A DNA stretch of 64,000 nucleotides. Source: Mesorhizobium sp. J428. Lineage in GTDB: Bacteria; Pseudomonadota; Alphaproteobacteria; Rhizobiales; Rhizobiaceae. Positions 53,787-62,286 of the stretch are shown here, piece after piece. Position 1 is the first letter of the stretch, and every line of letters begins with the position of its first letter. The DNA lies in NCBI RefSeq assembly GCF_024699925.1, contig NZ_JAJOMX010000004.1, positions 124,001 through 188,000 on the forward strand, read 5' to 3'. The translations under genes were made by a program, and so were the position numbers. The notes under the pieces were generated by a model that saw only the letters and a program-made list of their open reading frames with translations, did no database searches and was not told where the DNA came from.

Positions 53787-53821
53787 AAAACGAACGATAA
53801 TGCAAGATTATCGTTCGTTTT
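53787..53821. repeat. 35-bp perfect palindrome, possible recombinase core site or terminator
   Basis: Arms AAAACGAACGATAAT (53787-53801) and ATTATCGTTCGTTTT (53807-53821) with a 5-base loop GCAAG. Read as a recombination site, the 11-bp arms ACGAACGATAA and TTATCGTTCGT flank a 7-bp centre. Read as RNA it is a hairpin followed by Ts. It sits in the 389-base gap (53508-53896) between tniQ and the DUF1403 gene, which holds nothing else recognisable apart from the repeats at 53504-53584. Confidence 0.6.
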
Positions 53822-53896
53822 TATCTACCAACAGCTGGTGCGGATAGTGACGATAAGTCTCGCATAAACCGCACATTGCGTGTAGCCTGATTTGCA

Positions 53897-54850
53897 ATGA
53901 ATCGGCAAGCCGCATCAACCTCGTCTCCTGCCATGTCCAGCCCGCGCGTGCCGGCCTGGGCGGTGCCGCGCGCGCCGATCGAGAGCGATGTCGAGGCCGC
54001 CTACATGGCCGGCAGCGCCCTGAGTTCGCTCGACACTCTCGTGCGATCCGATGCGCCGTGGATCGGCGCGTGGCGCCACCGGCTCGCCCTGAAGGCCGCC
54101 GCCGCGACCGCAAAACTGTTGCGCCGCACCGAGGACGAATCCGCCCTGCGCGATGCCTGGTATCTGCGCCAGCCCGGTGACGCGCTTGGGCCTGCCGGCA
54201 ACGTGCTTTCGGCCTGGCGAAAGCTCGTCGGCCGGTCGCTGCCCGTATCGGTCGAGGATTTGCAATCGGTCGCCGATCTGCTCGGCATCACCTGGTCGGA
54301 TGACTTTGCCGAATGCATCAAAGATGTTGCCCGCGACGTGCGTTCGGGAGCTCCCGCGCCGCTGATCGCCGCGCGTGCCGCCACGGCGGTCATGCGGGAA
54401 GTTCCGAAGGCCGAGGCCCTGGCGTGGTGGATCGCCGATCTGGCTCTGGCATGGCGAATGGGCTGGAGCCAAGCTGTTCCGGTGCTCGCGAGCCAGATCC
54501 ACTCGCCCCTACTGCGCATCGGCGCCGATCGCCAGCGCGCCCGTCCCGACAGGCCGGGCTATGAGCTGGCGATCTGCCTTGCCGCAGCGGCTGGGGCGGC
54601 CGAGGCCTGCCGGCTGGCCTCCGGCATGGCGCAGCAGGCTGAGCGCCTAGCAGAGGTGACGCCAAAGCTGCGCGCCAAGGGGGCAGGGGACGTCATTGCC
54701 CTGTTGTTGTCCGACGATGCCATCTCCGGATCCTTCACCAGTAAGGCGATGACCCGCTGGGCCAGCCGCCGGCTGTTCGAGCGCCTGCAGCAGCTTGAGG
54801 CCGTGCGCGAGCTCTCGGGGCGACCCACTTTCCGACTGTACGGGTTGTAG
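53897..54850 (+). CDS. DUF1403 family protein
   Basis: A 317-residue protein of the DUF1403 family, known mainly from rhizobial plasmids and symbiosis regions. The usual signatures are visible: PRVPAWAVPRAPIESDVEAA, AAYMAGSALSSLDTLVRSDA, WIGAWRHRLALKAAAATAKL, and the ESALRDAWYLRQPGDALGPA block. It is mostly helical and soluble. Its function is unknown, but it is constantly found next to an ScpB-like gene, as here (2-base gap), which suggests a joint role. Confidence 0.88.
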   Translation: MNRQAASTSSPAMSSPRVPAWAVPRAPIESDVEAAYMAGSALSSLDTLVRSDAPWIGAWRHRLALKAAAATAKLLRRTEDESALRDAWYLRQPGDALGPAGNVLSAWRKLVGRSLPVSVEDLQSVADLLGITWSDDFAECIKDVARDVRSGAPAPLIAARAATAVMREVPKAEALAWWIADLALAWRMGWSQAVPVLASQIHSPLLRIGADRQRARPDRPGYELAICLAAAAGAAEACRLASGMAQQAERLAEVTPKLRAKGAGDVIALLLSDDAISGSFTSKAMTRWASRRLFERLQQLEAVRELSGRPTFRLYGL

Positions 54851-54852
54851 CC

Positions 54853-55545
54853 ATGGGACGACCCGCACGCGAAAAAAATGCCGGACTGCTGGATACAGAG
54901 CTCGACGCCCTGCCGCCGGAGCTCCGTTGGCGCGAATGGATGACCCGCGTCGAGGCCGTCATCTTCGCCGCGCCCGAGCCGGTGACCCGCGAGATGCTGG
55001 CGCGCCTGGTTGGTCGCGATTGCAGCATAGATCTGCTGATCGAGGATATTGGCAACGAGCTGGCGGCACGTCCCTATGAAATCGTCACTGTTGCCGGTGG
55101 CTGGCAGTTCCGGACCCGGCCGCGGCAGGCCGAAGTGCTGAAGGCCGCGTTTGGCGGCACCACCACCGGCGCCGACCTCACCGAGGGTGAGATGATCGTG
55201 CTTGCCTCGATCGCCTACCACCAGCCGGTCACCCGCGGTGCCCTGTCCGACATGCTCGGTCGCGAGGTGTCGCGCGATGTCATCGGCCATCTGCGCCGAC
55301 TCGACATGATCGCGTCGGGGCCACGATCGCCGCAACCCGGCGCGCCCTACACCTATGTGACGACGCGAAAATTCCTGGAACAATTCGGGCTCGACACACT
55401 GCGGGATCTGCCCGACCTGGAAGCGCTCGAGGATGCTGGGCTTCTCAGCAGGACAGAAATGGCGGATGGGATGCCGATCACCGAAGGGGATTCAGAACAG
55501 GAACCCATTGAGATCGGAGCAGACGAATGGGGGAAAACACCATGA
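54853..55545 (+). CDS. scpB: ScpB-like protein (SMC-ScpAB family)
   Basis: A 230-residue protein with the tandem winged-helix layout of ScpB: WMTRVEAVIFAAPEPVTREM, YEIVTVAGGWQFRTRPRQAE, EGEMIVLASIAYHQPVTRGA, SDVLG-like LSDMLGREVSRDVIGHLRRL, and TYVTTRKFLEQFGLDTLRDL. Chromosomal ScpB acts with ScpA and SMC in condensin. No ScpA or SMC gene is nearby, so this is a plasmid-borne paralogue probably repurposed with DUF1403. It overlaps the HNH gene by ATGA. Confidence 0.87.
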   Translation: MGRPAREKNAGLLDTELDALPPELRWREWMTRVEAVIFAAPEPVTREMLARLVGRDCSIDLLIEDIGNELAARPYEIVTVAGGWQFRTRPRQAEVLKAAFGGTTTGADLTEGEMIVLASIAYHQPVTRGALSDMLGREVSRDVIGHLRRLDMIASGPRSPQPGAPYTYVTTRKFLEQFGLDTLRDLPDLEALEDAGLLSRTEMADGMPITEGDSEQEPIEIGADEWGKTP

Positions 55546-55850
55546 CCGCCGAAGAAGTGAAGCGGCTCGATCCCACGCCGTCCACGATCAAGAAGCTGTT
55601 CGCTTATAGCGGAAATCAATGCGCCATGCCCGAGTGCCGCGAGTTCCTTGTCGATGAGACTGGCGCGATGCTCGGCAAGATCGCTCACATCCACGCCGCT
55701 GAGAAGGGCGGGTCGCGGTTTTGCTCCAAGATGACGAACGAGCAGCGCCGCGCCTTCGACAATCTCATGCTGGTCTGCGGCAAGCACCACGACATCATCG
55801 ACTATCCGGAGAATGCCGAGACCTATATCCCAATCTGCGTGTCTCGGTGA
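55542..55850 (+). CDS. HNH endonuclease, C-terminally truncated
   Basis: A 102-residue remnant of an HNH nuclease: CAMPEC and the following AHIHAAEKGGSRFCSKMTNE, NLMLVCGKHHDIID give the His-Asn-His core with zinc-binding cysteines. The usual following part (a helix with a YPV-L-MK-like motif and a longer C-terminus) is missing. At about 55838 the sequence changes to a LysR-type fragment in a different frame. The gene is coupled to scpB, so DUF1403-ScpB-HNH is probably one operon cut by a recombination event. Confidence 0.78.
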   Translation: MTAEEVKRLDPTPSTIKKLFAYSGNQCAMPECREFLVDETGAMLGKIAHIHAAEKGGSRFCSKMTNEQRRAFDNLMLVCGKHHDIIDYPENAETYIPICVSR

Positions 55851-56404
55851 GGACAGGGGTCGGGGCCTTGCTAATCCCTGCACTTCAGGCCGGAGAGATC
55901 AGCCTTTACGCGGGCGGTCTGCGGAATCCTGACGAGGCGAGTGGCGATACACTCGAGGAGCTCTTTCTATATGACCAGTCGAACTGCATCGTGGCTTCGC
56001 GCGCCGGTCCCCTCGCGGCGCAAACCGAAGTCCCACTGGAGGAACTCGTGCGGCGACCCTGGGTGATGCTGAGCTACGACAGTATCGCGAGAGAACAGAT
56101 TGAGCGGCTGTTTAAATCCAGAGGGATCGTCGGTCCGAAATCCGTCGTGTCCACCGAATCGCTCGAACTGGCCCTGGAACTCGTGCGGCGGGATGGCTTC
56201 CTCACAAGCCTGCCTCGGCCGCTCCTGCACCTCGACATCAATACCGATTTGTCAGCGCTGAACGTGCGCGGCTACGAGTGGACAATCAGGAGCGGCGTCA
56301 CCTATCGCAGTTCGATGCGGTCGCTTGCCCCGGTAAGGTCGATACTGCGCATGCTGAGGGAAGATGTTGCTGGACTGGGCTTGGCTAAGCCGACTGAAGA
56401 GTAG
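55839..56404 (+). pseudogene. LysR-family regulator remnant (substrate-binding domain)
   Basis: LRVSVRTGVGALLIPALQAG, EISLYAGGLRNPDEA, LEELFLYDQSNCIVASRAGP and LEELVRRPWVMLSYD are the effector-binding half of a LysR-type regulator; the DNA-binding half is gone. The fragment joins the HNH gene directly, marking the boundary between the plasmid module and the following chromosome-like cargo. Confidence 0.75.
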
Positions 56405-56759
56405 TCGCGTTGGCGTTGAGGATGTCGCGTCACGGTTACGATAGGCGATTTCGAGGAAGCCAATTCGAGCAGTTCGGCGTTCGTCGACGATCTCTCCGTC
56501 CGACCCTTTGGCGCATGGATGCGGTGGGTGCCACGATGCAACCTGTGCAGGAGGGTGAGCGGCGGATGAACCATGGGCATGGAGCACCATGAGATTCGTC
56601 TGCCGCCGTCATGATGATCCGTTCAGCGCAACGCGCAGCGCTAGTCGCCCGCAATCATTGTGGAGCACCCGCCGTGGCGCTGAGTCGAATTTGGCCGCAG
56701 GATCGGCTGAAATACCCTGTCATCCAGTTCACGAGCGGCGTCGCGATCGTCCGGTCGGA
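56405..56759. other. Gene-free stretch
   Basis: 355 bases between the LysR remnant and the ABC permease gene. Short open frames exist on both strands but none shows a family motif or a good ribosome site. It may be decayed coding DNA. Confidence 0.3.
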
Positions 56760-57929
56760 TCAGTCCAGTGTCTGGCTGAATCGATTGACAGCTACCGCCA
56801 TCGCGACGAACGTGAACAGGCCGAGAGCGCCGACGGGTATCGCGAGATGTGACAGGTCAGCTCCTTTCAACATGATGCCGCGAACAATCCTGAGGTAATG
56901 GGTCATAGGCAGGGTCTCGCCGATCCATTGGGCCCAGTCTGGCATGCCGCGAAACGGAAACATGAACCCGGATAGAAGGATGTTGGGCAGAAAGAAGAAG
57001 AACGACATCTGGACCGCCTGAAGCTGGTTCGAGGCTAACGTCGAGAACGTGTAGCCGACGGCAAGATTTGCGACGACAAAGAGCGTCGTGAGCGTCAATA
57101 GCAGTGCAAGACTTCCGACGATCGGAACGTCGAACAGCAGCCAGGCCGCCGACAGGATCAGCACCATCTGGAATGCACCGACAAGAACGTAGGGCGCGAT
57201 CTTCCCAAGCATGATCTCGACCGGCCTGATCGGCATCGCCAGAAGGCTCTCCATGGTCGAGCGCTCAATCTCGCGCGTGACTGAAAGCGCGGTGAAGATC
57301 AGCATGGTCATCGACAGGATGGTGCCCATCAGCCCCGGAACGATGTTGAGATGCGTGTCCCCAGCCGGATTATAGCGTCGTTGGACACGAATCTCGTAGG
57401 GTGGAGGCCTCGCAGCGAGAGCTGCGGTTGGTCCGATGAGATCGCGCTCGAAAGCCCGCGCTGCGATCCCCTCCAGAGCCCCGACAGCGTTCACGGTAGC
57501 GGATGGATCCGTGGCATCGGCGATGACGAGAAGTGCGGGTCGCTCGCCGCGAACGAGCTGACGGCCAAAGTCGGATGGTATTTGAACTCCGAACTGGACG
57601 GCTCCCGACAGGATCAAGTCGTCGAGTTCGCTTTCACTCGCCACCCTCTCGCGAATGTCGAAATAGCCGGTCGTCCGCATTGCGGCGAGGAAAGACCGTG
57701 TGAAGACGCTTTCGTCCTGCGCCAGCACGGCTGTTCGAAGTTCCTTCGGATCGGTGTTGATCGCATAGCCGAAAAGAAGGAGCTGGACCAGGGAGATGAA
57801 AATCATCGAAATCAGCGTCACCCGATCGCGACGCAACTGGATGAATTCCTTGACAAGGACCGCCACGAAGCGCCGCCATGCTGCCACCGGTCCTTGCGTC
57901 GTTCGCGGATATGCCAGCACCGGGGTCAT
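56760..57929 (-). CDS. ABC-2 type transporter permease (YbhR/YhhJ-like)
   Basis: A 389-residue permease. It has one N-terminal membrane segment (VTLISMIFISLVQLLLFGYA), a large periplasmic domain and five C-terminal segments (for example IVPGLMGTILSMTMLIFTAL and LALLLTLTTLFVVANLAVGY), plus the ABC-2 signature REIERSTMESLLAMPIRPVE. With the ATPase and HlyD-type adaptor upstream it forms a tripartite drug or metabolite exporter. The ATG overlaps the ATPase stop. Confidence 0.92.
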   Translation of the reverse strand: MTPVLAYPRTTQGPVAAWRRFVAVLVKEFIQLRRDRVTLISMIFISLVQLLLFGYAINTDPKELRTAVLAQDESVFTRSFLAAMRTTGYFDIRERVASESELDDLILSGAVQFGVQIPSDFGRQLVRGERPALLVIADATDPSATVNAVGALEGIAARAFERDLIGPTAALAARPPPYEIRVQRRYNPAGDTHLNIVPGLMGTILSMTMLIFTALSVTREIERSTMESLLAMPIRPVEIMLGKIAPYVLVGAFQMVLILSAAWLLFDVPIVGSLALLLTLTTLFVVANLAVGYTFSTLASNQLQAVQMSFFFFLPNILLSGFMFPFRGMPDWAQWIGETLPMTHYLRIVRGIMLKGADLSHLAIPVGALGLFTFVAMAVAVNRFSQTLD

Positions 57930-58902
57930 CCGAAGTTGTCCCGGCCGCGGTCCATCAGGTCGATGAAGACGTCTTCGAGCGTTGGCTTGTCGCGACGCCA
58001 GCTGTAGCGTTCGTCAGCTCTTGCCGCCTCAGTGGCACGCATGAGCAGCGCGGGGTCTCTCCCCCCACATGCAGTGCCGAACCGAAGGGCGCGACCATGT
58101 CAACCCCCGGTTGCCCTCGAAGTGTCTCGGCAAGTTCCCGCAAGGCGACACCGGTCACTGTCCAGGTGTCAAGGCCGGACTGCGCGACGACATTCGAAAC
58201 TGTTCCCTCGGCAAGGAGGCGACCGTAGGCGATATAGGCTATCTCGTGGCAGCGCTCCGCCTCGTCCATGTAGTGCGTCGACACGAGGACTGTGAGTCCT
58301 TCTCCCGCGAGACGATGGATTTCGTCCCAGAAATCGCGCCTCGCCTTCGGATCGACACCAGCCGTTGGTTCGTCCAGAAGAAGAAGTTGCGGACCCGGCA
58401 GGATACTGGCGCCAAGCGCGACACGCTGCTTCCAGCCACCCGACAGCTCGCCAGCAAGCTGATGCGCCCGGTTCTCCAGCCCGAGGCGATGCAAGGCATC
58501 TCCTGCTGCTCCTCGCGGATCGTCGAGACCGTGAATGCGGGCCACAAATTCGAGGTTCTCGCGGATCGAAAGATCCTCGTAGAGCGAGAAGCGCTGCGTC
58601 ATGTAGCCGACATGACGCTTGATCTCGTCCGATTGGGTGAGAATGTCGTAGCCCAAGCAGGTCCCACGGCCAGCGTCGGGCGTCAGCAGGCCACAAAGCA
58701 TGCGTATCGTCGTCGTCTTGCCGCTGCCGTTCGGACCGAGAAATCCGTAGATGAGGCCGCGACGGACTTCCATGCTAAGGTCGGAGACGACGGTTCGGCC
58801 GTTGAACGATTTCGTCAGGCCGGAAACTTCGATGGCGATGTCTCCCGCAAACGCACCGGCGGCCTTGATTGGTTGCGCAGGACTGGGCAGCGTGGCACGC
58901 AT
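57926..58902 (-). pseudogene. ABC transporter ATP-binding protein, frameshifted near its C-terminus
   Basis: About 325 residues. The nucleotide-binding domain is complete: Walker A FLGPNGSGKTTTIRML near residue 59, Q-loop QRFSLYEDLSIRENL, signature LSGGWKQRVALGAS near 154, Walker B LLLLDEPTAGVDP near 174 and the His switch STHYMDEAERC. After FGSALHVGG the frame shifts; the natural end ALLMRATEAARADERYSWRR and RDKPTLEDVFIDLMDRGR is in another frame. One G is missing from a run (CCCCCC at 58071-58076 on the plus strand). The catalytic part is unaffected. Confidence 0.87.
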
Positions 58903-58904
58903 AA

Positions 58905-59904
58905 CTACCTCTTCTCCGCCACGGCATCAGCTGTCGGAACCACAGTTACCGGAAGTCCGACGGGCAGGGCATGCTCGTTGCCGATGAGGCGTGCTTCGAC
59001 CTTGAAGACCAGTTTGGAACGCTCTTCCTCGCTGAAAATGACCGGCGGCGTGAACTCGGCTTCCCTGGCGATAAAAGTAATGCGGCCTTCGATGTCGGGC
59101 GCACATCCGTCACAACTCACCAGGATTGCGCCGCCGAGCGAAAGCGCAGAGAGAGCAGGCTCGGGCACAAAAAAACGAATCCGCAGATTGCCGTCAGGCA
59201 AGAGGGCCAGCACAGGGGTGCCCCGCCGGGACGACCTCACCGGCGCGGTAGAAGACATCTTCCACACGGCCGTCCTCGGGGGCCCTGACTTCCGCTTTGG
59301 CGAGCCGCTGGTCAGCCTCTGCCAGCGCGGCTTTTGCCGCGTCGACCGCACCTTCGGCCGCGCGAATATCGTTGTCACGGCCACCGAGCCCGGCTGCAAC
59401 AATCTGCCGCCGAATTTCCTCCTGGGCAGCGCTATTCTGTTGATGTGCCGCTTCTGCCTGCTCGACAAGAGCCTTCGACGCTACCCCCTTGCGGAAGAGT
59501 TCGCGCTGACGGTCGAGTTCGATGGCGGAGAGCTGACTTGCCGTTGCGGCGCGGCGCTCCGACGCCCTGAGAACCTCGATCTCTTCAGGCCTCTGTTGGG
59601 GAGCCTCGACGTTCCGCAATCTTGCTTGCGCCTCGCGCAAACGAGCTTCTGCCTGCTGAAGTTGTATCTGCTTGAGAGCGGTATCTTGTCTAAACAACGT
59701 CTGATTCCGTTGAACGTCATCGCCAGAATCTACGTGAATCCGAAAGATCGTTCCCCCTTCTTCCGCGGAAACATAGATCGTCTGACCCTCGACATAACCT
59801 TGGAATCGGGGCAGCGGCGCATCGCTTTTCGGGTTCGTCAGGAAGAGGGCTGGCAACGCCACTCCTGCTGCTATCATCACAAGGCCGGCCCGACGCATTG
59901 TCAT
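58905..59904 (-). pseudogene. HlyD-family membrane fusion protein, frameshifted
   Basis: About 333 residues. The N-terminal membrane anchor (AGLVMIAAGVALPALFL) precedes a lipoyl-like segment (PRFQGYVEGQTIYVSAEEGG), a long coiled coil (DTALKQIQLQQAEARLREAQ to AEADQRLAKAEVRAPEDG) and the barrel domain. The frame is lost after EVVPAG; TPVLALLPDGNLRIRFFVPE to the end PVGLPVTVVPTADAVAEKR is in another frame. Removing one G (CCCC at 59221-59224 on the plus strand) joins them. It couples the ABC exporter to the outer membrane. Starts in an ATGA overlap with the TetR gene. Confidence 0.87.
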
Positions 59905-60530
59905 AGGTCCGATCGCATTGCTCGCTGCAGCAGGTCGAGGTGCGATTCAATCATGGCTCCCAAGTCGAGGGGCTCGACGTCCTGGAACAGATCGTTCCAG
60001 GTTATAGCCACCAGGACGGATGCGACCGCAAGCTGTGGAAAGCGAACCAGGACATTCGATCCGAATTCGCCCCGCTCACACGCGCGCTGCGCGATTTGCT
60101 TCAGGAACTCCATGACGGGATGCACGAGTTCCCGATGGCAGAAGGCCGCAATCTCCGGAAAGCGACCGACCTCCGACAGGATGAGTCGCGCGATAATTTC
60201 CCGATCCGTTCCGAGAAATTCGTTTCGCACCCAGTGGGAAAGGAGACCAAATACTGTTTGGGCCGATAAATCCTGCGCCAGCAATTCAGTTCGCAAGCTA
60301 TCGACGGGCAGCACAATGGACGTCCGGATCAGCTCTTCGAACACCGCCTGCTTCGAGGGGAAGTAGAGATAGATCGTGCCCTTGGCGATGGCCGCCCTGG
60401 TAGCGATATCCTCAAGACGCGATGCGCCAAGACCTTTCTCGGCGAAAGCGTCCAGAGCCGCACTCAATATTGATTGAAGCCGTGCTTGGCGTTCCTCGTC
60501 GGAACGCGCCGCCCGAAATTTCTGAGCCAT
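59901..60530 (-). CDS. TetR/AcrR-family repressor of the exporter
   Basis: A 209-residue regulator. The helix-turn-helix is in ILSAALDAFAEKGLGASRLE, DIATRAAIAKGTIYLYFPSK. The C-terminal domain matches the TetR subgroup that controls HlyD/ABC efflux pumps (RACERGEFGSNVLVRFPQLA). First gene of the exporter operon. A perfect operator-like palindrome lies 14 bases upstream of the start (60544-60561), so it is probably autoregulated and de-repressed by the exported compound. Confidence 0.92.
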   Translation of the reverse strand: MAQKFRAARSDEERQARLQSILSAALDAFAEKGLGASRLEDIATRAAIAKGTIYLYFPSKQAVFEELIRTSIVLPVDSLRTELLAQDLSAQTVFGLLSHWVRNEFLGTDREIIARLILSEVGRFPEIAAFCHRELVHPVMEFLKQIAQRACERGEFGSNVLVRFPQLAVASVLVAITWNDLFQDVEPLDLGAMIESHLDLLQRAMRSDL

Positions 60531-60543
60531 AAAAGAAATATAG

Positions 60544-60561
60544 TGACTGAAACGTCAGTCA
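60544..60561. promoter_or_regulatory. TetR operator
   Basis: TGACTGA (60544-60550), AACG, TCAGTCA (60555-60561): a perfect 7-bp inverted repeat just upstream of the TetR gene, typical of operators of this family (TGACTGA...TCAGTCA type). Confidence 0.7.
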
Positions 60562-60607
60562 GCAAGGCTCGAGATGGCGAGCCTCGCAGGATTTTGCGTC
60601 CAGGCTC

Positions 60608-61507
60608 TCAAGCGGCGCCCGGCTCCAGCAAAGACGCGGCGTTCTTGCGGAGGAAATCGCGCACGCTGGCAGGCGCTTTGCCGGTGAGATCTTTCACAGC
60701 ATTGGTGCTGACGGCCATATGGCCTTTTGCGATTGCTTCGTCGAAGGACGCGAAGGCTTCGGCCATGGCCGGCGGCAATCCGTTGGCGATCATCCCGGAA
60801 CGAAGGTCATCCACGGTAATTGGGACATAGGCGATCGCCTTGCCCGACAGGTCCGACAGGATCGCAGCGAGATCGGCCTGTGAGATGAGGTCGGGACCGG
60901 TGACATCATAGGTGTTTGTTTCGGTTTCGTGCATCAAAGCGGCCGCTGCCGCCCTCGCGCAATCTTCGCGGGTGACATAGCCCGCTCGCCCCTGGCCCGT
61001 GGCGGCAAACAGTTGGCCCGATCTAATGGCTTGCGGTGCACTCATCAGGAACAGATCGGTGTAGAGGTTGTTGCGCAGGATGGTGTGTGGGATGCCGCTT
61101 TCAACCAAAAGAGCCTCGGTTTCCCGGTGGTCAACGGCAAATGTGATTGGCGAGTCCGCGCCCGGGTTGGTAAGCGAAGTGTAGACGATATGCTCAACAC
61201 CAGCGGCCACCGCGGCCTCGATGGCTCCACTGTGAGCAACCAGACGCTTTCCCGGCTCCAGATCGTCGGTGCTGATGATCAACAGCCGCTTGGCCCCGGC
61301 GAAAGCATCCTTCAGGCCCGCCGGATTAGTGAAATCGGCCCTGCGCACCTCGACACCTTGCGCGGGCAGCCGCGACAGTTTGTCCACTGACCGCGTCGTG
61401 GCGATCACCGGCCGGGCTCCGGCCTGCAGCAGCAACTCCACCACCCGGCCGCCCAGCTGGCCCGACGCCCCGGTGACCAGGAACGGCCCGTTCTGCATTG
61501 CTGTCAT
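60608..61507 (-). CDS. NAD(P)H-binding SDR/NmrA-type reductase (QorB-like)
   Basis: A 299-residue protein with the nucleotide-binding motif FLVTGASGQLGGRVVELLLQ at residues 9-28, VIATTRSVDKLSRLPAQGV, and IVYTSLTNPGADSPITFAVD, resembling NAD(P)H quinone oxidoreductase QorB/YtfG and NmrA-like proteins. It probably reduces quinones. A divergent HxlR-type regulator gene follows across a 374-base gap, a typical pairing for redox- or electrophile-responsive control. Confidence 0.9.
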   Translation of the reverse strand: MTAMQNGPFLVTGASGQLGGRVVELLLQAGARPVIATTRSVDKLSRLPAQGVEVRRADFTNPAGLKDAFAGAKRLLIISTDDLEPGKRLVAHSGAIEAAVAAGVEHIVYTSLTNPGADSPITFAVDHRETEALLVESGIPHTILRNNLYTDLFLMSAPQAIRSGQLFAATGQGRAGYVTREDCARAAAAALMHETETNTYDVTGPDLISQADLAAILSDLSGKAIAYVPITVDDLRSGMIANGLPPAMAEAFASFDEAIAKGHMAVSTNAVKDLTGKAPASVRDFLRKNAASLLEPGAA

Positions 61508-61881
61508 GATCTTGCTCCTCCAGGTTCAGATTTCAATTCGTGTCGCATCAGCCATAACCGCATGCGAATTCGACCGTGCCCACACATCATTCAGCACCCT
61601 GACGCCGATAGATCCCGGCGGCTGCCGCGACTACATGCAGCGGCAGGAAATGCTCCTCTCGCGGCTGGGCGTCACGGGCAGAGGCGCGCGCGTGGTCACC
61701 TCATGAAGCCGGCCGCCCCGAACACTTTGGCGAGCAGGATCGGGGCGACCCGCAATGAGATACTCAATTTTCTAGCCAACGTCGCTTCCCTCTTAGTGCC
61801 CATTAGATACTTTCATCCTATTCGTAATCAACCACATTGAAAGTAGGCACGTGGGAATAAGTCTGTTACCAGCGCGTAACC
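61508..61881. promoter_or_regulatory. Divergent control region of reductase and HxlR genes
   Basis: No supported gene in 374 bases. TACTTTCA (61808-61815) and TGAAAGTA (61838-61845) form a perfect 8-bp inverted repeat 22 bases apart, 37 bases upstream of the HxlR ATG, a likely HxlR operator. The reading GGCRDYMQRQEMLLSRLGVT between 61612 and 61700 may be the decayed end of an older gene. Confidence 0.5.
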
Positions 61882-62286
61882 ATGGAAGATGAAATCGTGA
61901 ACGTTGAAATCTCGATAGAAGCCGCAGGCCCCGCCGCTCCGGATCTCTGTCCGGTGCGACCGCTACTGGACCGGATGGCCGACAAGTGGAGCCTTCTCGT
62001 GATCGCACGATTGGCTGAGGCGCCGGGGAGTCGACTGCGTTTCTCGAAATTGATGCGCGCGGTTGGAGGGGTATCGCAGCGCATGTTGACGGCGACTCTA
62101 CGCAACCTCGAGCGCGACGGGCTTGTCATCCGTGAAGTGTTCCCGGAGGTTCCCCCTCGGGTCGAGTATGAGCTGACCGAAAGAGGAAAGAGCTTTCTCA
62201 TTCCGGCATTTACGCTAATCGGCTGGCTGGAAGCCAACTGGCCTGATATACAGCGCAGCCGTGACCTTTACGACCAGAATCACTGA
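61882..62286 (+). CDS. HxlR-family transcriptional regulator
   Basis: A 134-residue winged-helix regulator. The HxlR signature is clear: CPVRPLLDRMADKWSLLVIA, LRFSKLMRAVGGVSQRMLTA, TLRNLERDGLVIREVFPEVP, PRVEYELTERGKSFLIPAF. The Cys near residue 20 is typical of redox-sensing members such as QorR and HypR. It is divergent from the QorB-like gene, which it most likely represses. Confidence 0.93.
   Translation: MEDEIVNVEISIEAAGPAAPDLCPVRPLLDRMADKWSLLVIARLAEAPGSRLRFSKLMRAVGGVSQRMLTATLRNLERDGLVIREVFPEVPPRVEYELTERGKSFLIPAFTLIGWLEANWPDIQRSRDLYDQNH

Noticed and set aside
58069..60366. 765-codon plus-strand open frame
   Set aside because: Antisense to the ABC ATPase, HlyD and TetR genes, all with clear motifs and overlapping starts.
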